Assembly: GCA_033782935.1 (NCBI GenBank)
Contig: JAWQEG010000084.1
Location: forward strand, 124,001 to 188,000
Direction: 5' to 3'
From: Petrolisthes cinctipes
Taxonomy: Eukaryota; Arthropoda; Malacostraca; Decapoda; Porcellanidae
DNA: 64,000 nucleotides
Below are positions 36,426-47,837 of the stretch, piece by piece. Position 1 is the stretch's first letter; every line of letters begins with the position of its first letter. The position numbers were made by a program, and so were the translations under genes. The notes under the pieces were generated by a model. It saw only the letters and a list, made by a program, of their open reading frames with translations, was not told the origin of the DNA and did not search any database.

Positions 36426-38090
36426 GTGTTAGAGTATTTTCAAAATACATGCTCAAAACATACTGAAAATCGATCTTTTAGGTGCACAAAAGTCGATATG
36501 TGCATGCATCTTCAGTACCCGTTTATATCTCAAATTCAGGCTCAAAAAACCCGAAAATTCAATATTTTGGGGTTCCAGAAGCGATCTGTACATGCCTACT
36601 CAGTGTTAGAGTATTGTTTAAATACAGGCCGAAAACATGCTGAAAATCGATATTTTAGATGCCCAAAATCAATATGTGCATTTATCTTCTGTACCCGTTT
36701 ATATCTCAAATTCAGGCTCAAAACACCCGAAAATTCAATATTTTGGGGTCCCAGAAGCAATCTGTACATGCCTACACAGTGCTAGAATATTATCAAAATA
36801 TAGGCTAAAAACATGCTAAAAATCGACATTTTAGGTGCCAAAAAATCGATATATCAAATTCAGTCCCAAAACACCCGAAAATTCGATATTTAGAGGTCCC
36901 AGAAGGTATCTGTACATGCCTACTCCGAGTGTTAGAGTATTTTCAAAATACAGGCCAAAAACATACTGAAAATCGATCTTTTAGGTGCCCAAAAGTCGAT
37001 ATGTGCATGCATCTTCTGTACCCGTTTATATCTCAAATTCTGGCCCTAAACACCCGAAAATTCGATATTTTGGGGTCCCAGAAGCGATCTGTACATGCCT
37101 ACTCCATGTTAGAGTATTTTCAAAATTCAGGCCCAAAACATGCTGAAAATCGATATTTTTGGTGCCCAAAGTCAATATGTGCATGTATCTTCTGTACCCG
37201 TTTATATCTCAAATTCAGGCTCAAAACACCCGAAAATTCAATATTTTGGGGTCCCAGAAGCGATCTGTTAGAGTATTTTCAAAATACATGCTCAAAACAT
37301 ACTGAAAATCGATCTTTTAGGTGCACAAAAGTCGATATGTGCATGCATCTTCAGTACCCGTTTATATCTCAAATTCAGGCTCAAAACACCCGAAAATTCA
37401 ATATTTTGGGGTCCCAGAAGCAATCTGTACATGCCTACACAGTGCTAGAATATTTTCAAAATATAGGCTAAAAACATGCTAAAAATCGACATTTTAGGTG
37501 CCAAAAAATCGATATCTCAAATTCAGTCCCAAAACACCCGAAAATTCGATATTTAGAGGTCCCAGAAGGTATCTGTACATGCCTACTCCGTGTTAGAGTA
37601 TTTTCAAAATACAGGCCAAAAACATACTGAAAATCGATCTTTTAGGTGCCCAAAAGTCGATATGTGCATGCATCTTCTATACCCGTTTATATCTCTAATT
37701 CTAGCCCTAAACACCCGGAAATTCGATATTTTGGGGTCCCAGAAGCAATCTGTACATGCCTACTCCGTGTTAGAGTATTTTCAAAATTCAGGCCCAAAAC
37801 ATGCTGAAAATCGATATTTTTGGTGCCCAAAGTCAATATGTGCATGTATCTTCTGTACCCGTTTATATCTCAAATTCAGGCTCAAAACACCCGAAAATTC
37901 AATATTTTGGGGTCCCAGAAGCAATCTGTACATGCCTACTCAGTGCTAGAATATTTTCAAAATATAGGCTAAAAACATGCTAAAAATCGATCTTTTAGGT
38001 GCCAAAAAGTCGATATCTCAAATTCAGTCCCAAAACACCCGAAAATTCGATATTTACGGGTCCCAGAAGCGATCTGTACATGCCTACTCC
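36426..38090 (+). repeat. Block paralogous to 5.3-6.6 kb, joined to E-F/C-G
   Basis: Starts are 36426, 36603 (C'' with attgtttaaatac), 36779, 36927 (E with 2-bp insertion), 37106 (F', 159 bp), 37265 (ctgttag B), 37442, 37590, 37767 and 37943. The left part matches 5295-6456 at an offset of about 31,131-31,133 but has an ordinary E where 5796 has E*. The right part matches 9237-9737. Confidence 0.8.
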
Positions 38091-39701
38091 GTGTTAGAGT
38101 ATTTTCAAAATACATGCTCAAAACATACTGAAAATCGATCTTTTAGGTGCACAAAAGTCGATATGTGCATGCATCTTCAGTACCCGTTTATATCTCAAAT
38201 TCAGGTTAAAAACACCCGAAAATTCAATATTTTGGGGTCCCAGAAGCAATCTGTACATGCCTACTCAGTGTTAGAGTATTTTCAAAATACAGGCCCAAAA
38301 CATGCTGAAAATCGATATTTTAGATGCCCAAAGTCAATATGTGCATGTATCTTCTGTACCCGTTTATATCTCAAATTCAGGCTCAAAACACCCGAAAATT
38401 CAATATTTTGGGGTCCCAGAAGCAATCTGTACATGCCTACACAGTGCTAGAATATTTTCAAAATATAGGCTAAAAACATGCTAAAAATCGACATTTTAGG
38501 TGCCAAAAAATCGATATATCAAATTCAGTCCCAAAACACCCGAAAATTCGATATTTAGAGGTCCCAGAAGGTATCTGTACATGCCTACTCCGTGTTAGAG
38601 TATTTTCAAAATACAGGCCAAAAACATACTGAAAATCGATCTTTTAGGTGCCCAAAAGTCGATATGTGCATGCATCTTCTGTACCCGTTTATATCTCAAA
38701 TTCTGGCCCTAAACACCCGAAAATTCGATATTTTGGGGTCCCAGAAGCAATCTGTACAGTGCTAGAATATTTTCATGCTAAAAATCGATCTTTTAGGTGC
38801 CAAAAAGTCGATATCTCAAATTCAGTCCCAAAACACCCGAAAATTCGATATTTAGGAGTCCCAGAAGCGATCTGCACATGCCTACTCCGTGTTAGAGTAT
38901 TTTCAAAATACAGGCCCAAAACATGCTGAAAATCGATATTTTAGATGCCCAAAGTCAATATGTGCATGTATCTTCTGTACCCGTTTATATCTCAAATTCA
39001 GGCTAAAAACACCCGAAAATTCAATATTTTGGGGTCCCAGAAGCAATCTGTACATGCCTACACAGTGCTAGAATATTTTCAAAATATAGGCTAAAAACAT
39101 GCTAAAAATCGACATTTTAGGTGCCAAAAAGTCGATATCTCAAATTCAGTCCCAAAACACCCTAAAATTCGATATTTAGAGGTCCCAGAAGGTATCTGTA
39201 CATGCCTACTCCGTGTTAGAGTATTTTCAAAATACAGGCCAAAAACATACTGAAAATCGATCTTTTAGGTGCCCAAAAGTCGATATGTGCATGCATCTTC
39301 TATACCCGTTTATATCTCTAATTCTGGCCCTAAACACCCGAAAATTCGATATTTTGGGGTCCCAGAAGCAATCTGTACATGCCTACTCCGTGTTAGAGTA
39401 TTTTCAAAATTCAGGCCCAAAACATGCTGAAAATCGATATTTTTGGTGCCCAAAGTCAATATGTGCATGTATCTTCTGTACCCGTTTATATCTCAAATTC
39501 AGGCTCAAAACACCCGAAAATTCAATATTTTGGGGTCCCAGAAGCAATCTGTACAGTGCTAGAATATTTTCAAAATATAGGCTAAAAACATGCTAAAAAT
39601 CGATCTTTTAGGTGCCAAAAAGTCAATCTCTAATTCAGTCCCAAAACACCCGAAAATTCGATATTTAGGGGTCCCAGAAGCGATCTGCACATGCCTACTC
39701 C
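38091..39701 (+). repeat. Block with 130-bp G and 146-bp G
   Basis: Starts are 38091, 38268, 38444, 38592 (E ending in the F-type junction, 167 bp), 38759 (130-bp G), 38889, 39065, 39213, 39390 and 39556 (146 bp). The 38759-39701 part is closely matched at 50837-51779 and 54927-55869. Confidence 0.8.
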
Positions 39702-40880
39702 GTGTTAGAGTATTTTCAAAATACATGCTCAAAACATACTGAAAATCGATCTTTTAGGTGCACAAAAGTCGATATGTGCATGTATCTTCTGTACCCGTTT
39801 ATATCTCAAATTCAGGCTCAAAACACCCAAAAATTCAATATTTTGGGGTCCCAGAAGCAATCTGTACATGCCTAGTCAGTGTTAGAGTATTTTCAAAATA
39901 CAGGCCCAAAACATGCTGAAAATCGATATTTTAGATGCCCAAAGTCAATATGTGCATGTATCTTCTGTACCCGTTTATATCTCAAATTCAGGCTCAAAAC
40001 ACCCGAAAATTCAATATTTTGGGGTCCCAGAAGCAATCTGTACATGCCTACACAGTGCTAGAATATTTTCAAAATATAGGCTAAAAACATGCTAAAAATC
40101 GACATTTTAGTTGCCAAAAAATCGATATCTCAAATTCAGTCCCAAAACACCCGAAAATTCGATATTTAGAGGTCCCAGAAGGTATCTGTACATGCCTACT
40201 CCGTGTTAGAGTATTTTCAAAATACAGGCCAAAAACATACTGAAAATCGATCTTTTAGGTGCCCAAAAGTCGATATGTGCATGCATCTTCTATACCCGTT
40301 TATATCTCTAATTCTGGCCCTAAATACCCGAAAATTCGATATTTTGGGGTCCCAGAAGCAATCTGTACATGCCTACTCCGTGTTAGAGTATTTTCAAAAT
40401 TCAGGTCCAAAACATGCTGAAAATCGATATTTTTGGTGCCCAAAGTCAATATGTGCATGTATCTTCTGTACCCGTTTATATCTCAAATTCAGGCTCAAAA
40501 CACCCAAAAATTCAATATTTTGGGGTCCCAGAAGCAATCTGTACATGCCTACACAGTGCTAGAATATTTTCAAAATATAGGCTAAAAACATGCTAAAAAT
40601 CGACATTTTAGGTGCCTAAAAATCGATATATCAAATTCAGTCCCAAAACACCCGAAAATTCGATATTTAGTGGTCCCAGAAGGTATCTGTACATGCCTAC
40701 TCCTTGTTATAGTATTTTCAAAATACAGGCCAAAAACATACTGAAAATCGATCTTTTAGGTGCCCAAAAGTCGATATGTGCATGCATCTTCTGTACCCGT
40801 TTATATCTCAAATTCTGGCCCTAAACACCCGAAAATTCGATATTTTGGGGTCCCAGAAGCGATCTGTACATGCCTACTCC
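39702..40880 (+). repeat. Block B-C-D-E-F/C-D-E*
   Basis: Starts are 39702, 39879, 40055, 40203, 40380, 40556 and 40704. The attttagttgcc variant near 40108 is shared with 29898 and 56101. Confidence 0.78.
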
Positions 40881-40968
40881 GTGTTAGAGTATTTTCAAAA
40901 TTCAGGCTCAAAACACCCGAAAATTCAATATTTTGGGGTCCCAGAAGAAATCTGTACATGCCTACACA
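40881..40968 (+). repeat. 88-bp half monomer, copy 1
   Basis: The F head runs into the second-half sequence at ttttcaaaattcaggctc, skipping one half unit, so the distance from gtgttag to the next gtgctag is exactly 88 bp. It carries the private cagaagaaatctg change found again in the half monomer at 57049. Confidence 0.88.
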
Positions 40969-41568
40969 GTGCTAGAATATCTTCAAAATATAGGCTAAAA
41001 ACATGCTAAAAATCGACATTTTAGGTGCCAAAAAATCGATATATCAAATTCAGTCCCAAAACACCCAAAAATTCGATATTTAGAGGTCCCAGAAGGTATC
41101 TGTACATGCCTACTCCGTGTTAGAGTATTTTCAAAATACAGGCCAAAAACATACTGAAAATCGATCTTTTAGGTGCCCAAAAGTCGATATGTGCATGCAT
41201 CTTCTGTCCCCGTTTATATCTCAAATTCTGGCCCTAAACACCCGAAAATTCGATATTTTGGTGTCCCAGAAGCGATCTGTACATGCCTACTCAGTGCTAG
41301 AATATTTTCAAAATATAGGCTAAAAACATGCTAAAAATCGATCTTTTAGGTGCCAAAAAGTCGATAACTGAAATTCAGTCCCAAAACACCCGAAAATTCG
41401 ATATTTAGGGGTCCCAGAAGCGATCTGTACATGTCTACACAGTGCTAGAATATTTTCAAAATATAGGCTTAAAAAACATACTAAAAATCTATATCTCAAA
41501 TTCAGTCCCAAAACACCCGAAAATTCGATATTTAGAGGTCCCAGAAGGTATCTGTACATGCCTACTCC
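40969..41568 (+). repeat. D-E-G block with a 127-bp monomer
   Basis: D (40969) and E (41117, with ctgtccccgttt) are followed by G (41294, with cgataactgaaattc), and then by a 127-bp short monomer (41442). The latter has a 2-bp insertion in ggcttaaaaaac and lost about 23 bp between two copies of aaaaatc present in D. The first three are matched at 57137-57608. Confidence 0.8.
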
Positions 41569-43722
41569 GTGTTAGAGTATTTTCAAAATACATGCTCAAA
41601 ACATACTGAAAATCGATCTTTTAGGTACACAAAAGTCGATATGTGCATGCATCTTCTGTACCCGTTTATATCTCAAATTCTGGCCCTAAACACCCGAAAA
41701 TTCGATATTTTGGGGTCCCAGAAGCGATCTGTACATGCCTACTCCATGTTAGAGTATTTTAAAAATTCAGGCCCAAAACATGCTGAAAATCGATATTTTT
41801 GGTGCCCAAAGTCAATATGTGCATGTATCTTCTGTACCCGTTTATATCTCAAATTCAGGCTCAAAACACCCGAAAATTCAATATTTTGGGGTCCCAGAAG
41901 CGATCTGTTAGAGTATTTTCAAAATACATGCTCAAAACATACTTAAAATCGATCCTTTAGGTGCACAAAAGTCGATATGTGCATGCATCTTCAGTACCCG
42001 TTTATATCTCAAATTCAGGCTCAAAACACCCGAAAATTCAATATTTTGGGGTCCCAGAAGCAATCTGTACATGCCTACACAGTGCTAGAATATTTTCAAA
42101 ATATAGGCTAAAAACATGCTAAAAATCGACATTTTAGGTGCCAAAAAATCGATAACTCAAATTCAGTCCCAAAACACCCGAAAATTCGATATTTAGAGGT
42201 CCCAGAAGGTATCTGTACATGCCTACTCCGTGTTAGAGTATTTTCAAAATACAGGCCAAAAACATACTGAAAATCGATCTTTTAGGTGCCCAAAAGTCGA
42301 TATGTGCATGCATCTTCTATACCCGTTTATATCTCTAATTCTGGCCCTAAACACCCGGAAATTCGATATTTTGGGGTCCCAGAAGCAATCTGTACATGCC
42401 TACTCCGTGTTAGAGTATTTTCAAAATTCAGGCCCAAAACATGCTGAAAATCGATATTTTTGGTGCCCAAAGTCAATATGTGCATGTATCTTCTGTACCC
42501 GTTTATATCTCAAATTCAGGCTCAAATCACCCGAAAATTCAATATTTTGGGGTCCCAGAAGCAATCTGTACATGCCTACTCAGTGCTAGAATATTTTCAA
42601 AATATAGGCTAAAAACATGCTAAAAATCGATCTTTTAGGTGCCAAAAAGTCGATATCTCAAATTCAGTCCCAAAACACCCGAAAATTCGATATTTAGGGG
42701 TCCCAGAAGCGATCTGTACATGGCTACTCCGTGTTAGAGTATTTTCAAAATACATGCTCAAAACATACTGAAAATCGATCTTTTAGGTGCACAAAAGTCG
42801 ATATGTGCATGCATCTTCAGTACCCGTTTATATCTCAAATTCAGGTTAAAAACACCCGAAAATTCAATATTTTGGGGTCCCAGAAGCAATCTGTACATGC
42901 CTACTCAGTGTTAGAGTATTTTCAAAATACAGGCCCAAAACATGCTGAAAATCGATATTTTAGATGCCCAAAGTCAATATGTGCATGTATCTTCTGTACC
43001 CGTTTATATCTCAAATTCAGGCTCAAAACACCCGAAAATTCAATATTTTGGGGACCCAGAAGCAATCTGTACATGCCTACACAGTGCTAGAATATTTTCA
43101 AAATATAGGCTAAAAACATGCTAAAAATCGACATTTTAGGTGCCAAAAAATCGATATCTCAAATTCAGTCCCGAAACACCCGAAAATTCGATATTTAGAG
43201 GTCCCAGAAGGTATCTGTACATGCCTACTCCGAGTGTTAGAGTATTTTCAAAATACAGGCCAAAAACATACTGAAAATCGATCTTTTAGGTGCCCAAAAG
43301 TCGATATGTGCATGCATCTACTGTACCCGTTTATATCTCAAATTCTGGCCCTAAACACCCGAAAATTCGATATTTTGGGGTCCCAGAAGCGATCTGTACA
43401 TGCCTACTCCGTGTTAGAGTATTTTCAAAATTAAGGCAAAAACATGCTGAAAATCGATATTTTTGGTGCCCAAAGTCAATATGTGCATGTATCTTCTGTA
43501 CCCGTTTATATCTCAAATTCAGGCTCAAATCACCCGAAAATTCAATATTTTGGGGTCCCAGAAGCAATCTGTACAGTGCTAGAATATTTTCAAAATATAG
43601 GCTAAAAACATGCTAAAAATCGATCTTTTAGGTGCCAAAAACTCGATATCTCAAATTCAGTCCCAAAACACCCGAAATTTCGATTTTAGGGGTCTCAGAA
43701 GCGATCTGTACATGCCTACTCC
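41569..43722 (+). repeat. Rearranged blocks B-F'-B-D-E-F/C-G and a hexamer
   Basis: Starts are 41569, 41746 (F', 159 bp), 41905 (ctgttag B), 42082, 42230, 42407, 42583, then 42731, 42908, 43084, 43232 (E with gagtgttag), 43411 and 43576 (147-bp G). A run of phased A/T tracts is clear in the G at 42583. Confidence 0.78.
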
Positions 43723-45528
43723 GTGTTAGAGTATTTTCAAAATACATGCTCAAAACATACTGAAAATCGATCTTTTAGGTGCACAAAAGTCGATATGTGC
43801 ATGCATCTTCAGTACCCGTTTATATCTCAAATTCAGGCTCAAAACACCCGAAAATTCAATATTTTGCGGTCCCAGAAGCAATCTGTACATGCATACTCCG
43901 TGTTAGAGTATTTTCAAAATACATGCCCAAAACATGCTGAAAATCGATATTTTAGATGCCCAAAGTCAATATGTGCATGTATCTTCTGTACCCGTTTATA
44001 TCTCAAATTCAGGCTCAAAACACCCGAATATTCAATATTTTGAGGTCCCAGAAGCAATCTGTACATGCCTACACAGTGCTAGAATATTTTCAAAATATAG
44101 GCTAAAAACATGCTAAAAATCGACATTTTAGGTGCCAAAAAATCGATATCTCAAATTCATTCCCAAAACACCCGAAAATTCGATATTTAGAGGTCCCAGA
44201 AGGTATCTGTACATGCCTACTCCGTGTTAGAGTATTTTCAAAATACAGGCCAAAAACATACTGAAAATCGATCTTTTAGGTGCCCAAAAGTCGATATGTG
44301 CATGCATCTTCTGTACCCGTTTATATCAAATTCTGGCCCTAAACACCCGAAAATTCGATATTTTAGGGTCCCAGAAGCGATCTGTACATGCCTACTCCGT
44401 GTTAGAGTATTTTCAAAATTCAGGCCCAAAACATGCTCAAAATCGATATTTTTGGTGCCCAAAGTCAATATGTGCATGTATCTTCTGTACCCGTTTATAT
44501 CTCAAATTCAGGCTCAAAACACCCGAAAATTCAATATTTTGGGGTCCCAGAAGCAATCTGTACAGTGCTAGAATATTTTCAAAATATAGGCTAAAAACAT
44601 GCTAAAAATCGATCTTTTAGGTGCCAAAAAGTCGATATCTCAAATTCAGTCCCAAAACACCCGAAAATTCGATTTTTAGGGGTCCCCGAAGCGATCTGTA
44701 CATGCCTACTCCGTGTTAGAGTATTTTCAAAATACATGATCAAAACATACTGAAAATCGATCTTTTAGGTGCACAAAAGTCGATATGTGCATGCATCTTC
44801 AGTACCCGTTTATATCTCAAATTCAGGCTCAAAACACCCGAAAATTCAATATTTTGGGGTCCCAGAAGCAATCTGTACATGCCTACTCAGTGTTAGAGTA
44901 TTTTCAAAATACATGCCCAAAACATGCTGAAAATCGATATTTTAGATGCCCAAAGTCAATATGTGCATGTATCTTCTGTACCCGTTTATATCTCAAATTC
45001 AGGCTCAAAACACCCGAAAATTCAATATTTTGGGGTCCCAGAAGCAATCTGTACATGCCTACACAGTGCTAGAATATTTTCAAAATATAGGCTAAAAACA
45101 TGCTAAAAATCGACATTTTAGGTGCCAAAAAATCGATATCTCAAATTCAGCGCCAAAACACCCGAAAATTCGATATTTAGAGGTCCCAGAAGGTATCTGT
45201 ACATGCCTACTCCGTGTTAGAGTATTTTCAAAATACAGGCCAAAAACATACTGAAAATCGATCTTTTAGGTGCACAAAAGTCGATATGTGCATGCATCTT
45301 CAGTACCCGTTTATATCTCAAATTCAGGCTCAAAGCACCCGAAAATTCAATATTTTGGGGTCCCAGAAGCAATCTGTACAGTGCTAGAATATTTTCAAAA
45401 TATAGGCTAAAAACATGCTAAAAATCGATCTTTTAGGTGCCAAAAAGTCGATATCGCAAATTCAGTCCCAAAACACCCGAAAATTCGACATTTAGGGGTC
45501 CCAGAAGCGATCTGTACATGCCTACTCC
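43723..45528 (+). repeat. Hexamer plus pentamer paralogous to 27.7-29.5 kb and the 17-mer
   Basis: Sub-blocks start at 43723 (990 bp) and 44713 (816 bp, B-C-D-H-G). They match 27686-29490 at an offset of 16,036-16,037 bp and the first two sub-blocks of the 2,796-bp 17-mer. Confidence 0.83.
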
Positions 45529-47512
45529 GTGTTAGAGTATTTTCAAAATACATGCTCAAAACATACTGAAAATCGATCTTTTAGGTGCGCAAAAGTCGAT
45601 ATGTGCATGCATCTTCAGTACCCGTTTATATCTCAAATTCAGGCTCAAAACACCCGAAAATTCAATATTTTGGGGTCCCAGAAGCAATCTGTACATGCCT
45701 TTTCAGTGTTAGAGTATTTTCAAAATACATGCCCAAAACATGCTCAAAATCGATATTTTAGATGCCCAAAGTCAATATGTGCATGTATCATCTGTACCCG
45801 TTTATATCTCAAATTCAGGCTCAAAACACCCGAAAATTCAATATTTTGGGGTCCCAGAAGCAATCTGTACATGCCTACACAGTGCTAGAATATTTTCAAA
45901 ATATAGGCTAAAAACATGCTAAAAATCGACATTTTAGGTGCCAAAAAATCGATATCTCAAATTCAGTCCCAAAACACCCGAAAATTCGATATTTAGAGGT
46001 CCCAGAAGGTATCTGTACATGCCTACTCCGTGTTAGAGTATTTTCAAAATACAGGCCAAAAACATACTGAAAATCGATCTTTTAGGTGCCCAAAATTCGA
46101 TATGTGCATGCATCTTCTGTACCCGTTTATATCTCAAATTCTGGCCCTAAACACCCGAAAATTCGATATTTTGGGGTCCCAGAAGTGATCTGTACATGTC
46201 TACTCCGTGTTAGAGTATTTTCAAAATTCAGGCCCAAAACATGCTGAAAATCGATATTTTTGGTGCCCAAAGTCAATATGTGCATGTATCTTCTGTACCC
46301 GTTTATATCTCAAATTCAAGCTCAAAATACCCGAAAATTCAATATTTTGGAGTCCCAGAAGCAATCTGTACAGTGCTAGAATATTTTCAAAATATAGGCT
46401 AAAAACATGCTAAAAATCGATCTTTTAGGTGCCAAATAGTCGATATCTCAAATTCAGTCCCAAAACACCCGAAAATTCGATATTTAGGGGTCCCAGAAGC
46501 GATCTGTACATGCCTACTCCGTGTTAGAGTATTTTCAAAATACATGCTCAAAACATACTGAAAATCGATCTTTTAGGTGCACAAAAGTCGATATGTGCAT
46601 GCATCTTCAGTACCCGTTTATATCTCAAATTCAGGCTCAAAATACCCGAAAATTCAATATTTTGGGGTCCCAGAAGCAATCTGTACATGCCTACTCAGTG
46701 TTAGAGTATTTTCAAAATACAGGCCCAAAACATGCTGAAAATCGATATTTTAGATGCCCAAAGTCAATATGTGCATGTATCTTCAGTACCAGTTTATATC
46801 TCAAATTCAGGCTCAAAACACCCGAAAATTCAATATTTTGGGGTCCCAGAAGCAATCTGTATATGCCTACACAGTGCTAGAATATTTTCAAAATATAGGC
46901 TAAAAACATGCTAAAAATCGACATTTTAGGTGCCAAAAAATCGATATCTCAAATTCAGTCCCAAAACACCCGAAAATTCGATATTTAGAGGTCCCAGAAG
47001 GTATCTGTACATGCCTACTCCGTGTTAGAGTATTTTCAAAATACAGGCCAAAAACATACTGAAAATCGATCTTTTAGGTGCCCAAAAGTCGATATGTGCA
47101 TGCATCTTCTAAACGCGTTTATATCTCAAATTCTGGCCCTAAACACCCGAAAATTCGATATTTTGGGGTCCCAGAAGCAATCTGTACATGCCTACTCCGT
47201 GTTAGAGTATTTTCAAAATTCAGGCCCAAAACATGCTGAAAATCGATATTTTTGGTGCCCAAAGTCAATATGTGCATGTATCTTCTGTACCCGTTTATAT
47301 CTCAAATTCAGGCTCAAAACACCCGAAAATTCAATATTTTGGAGTCCCAGAAGCAATCTGTACAGTGCTAGAATATTTTCAAAATATAGGCTAAAAACAT
47401 GCTAAAAATCGATCTTTTAGGTGCCAAATAGTCGATATCTCAAATTCAGTCCCAAAACACCCAAAAATTCGATATTTAGGGGTCCCAGAAGCGATCTGTA
47501 CATGCCTACTCC
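45529..47512 (+). repeat. Two 992-bp hexamers
   Basis: Boundaries are 45529, 46521 and 47513. The first matches 19412 onward without the 501-bp duplication; the second matches 20906-21897 at an offset of 25,615 bp. Confidence 0.84.
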
Positions 47513-47837
47513 GTGTTAGAGTATTTTCAAAATACATGCTCAAAACATACTGAAAATCCATCTTTTAGGTGCACAAAAGTCGATATGTGCATGCATCTTC
47601 AGTACCCGTTTATATCTCAAATTCAGGCTCAAAACACCCGAAAATTCAATATTTTGGGCTCCCAGAAGCAATCTGTACATGCCTACTCAGTGTTAGAATA
47701 TTTTCAAAATATAGGCTAAAAACATGCTAAAAATCAATCTTTTAGGTGCCAAAAAGTCGATATCTCAAATTCAGTCCCAAAACACCCGAAAATTCGATAT
47801 TTAGGGGTCCCAGAAGCGATCTGTACATGCCTACTCC
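47513..47837 (+). repeat. B-G' dimer (325 bp)
   Basis: B at 47513 (aaatccatctttt) and G' at 47690 (gtgttagaat head, aatcaatctttt) match 32465-32789 and 33783-34107. The G' tail is the left end of the 4,090-bp duplication. Confidence 0.84.

Noticed and set aside
36929..37471. 180-codon open frame starting at GTG
   Set aside because: It begins at the gtgttag monomer landmark and exists only because the ctgttag fusion joins frames. The similar frame at 5868-6338 has a different start and length.
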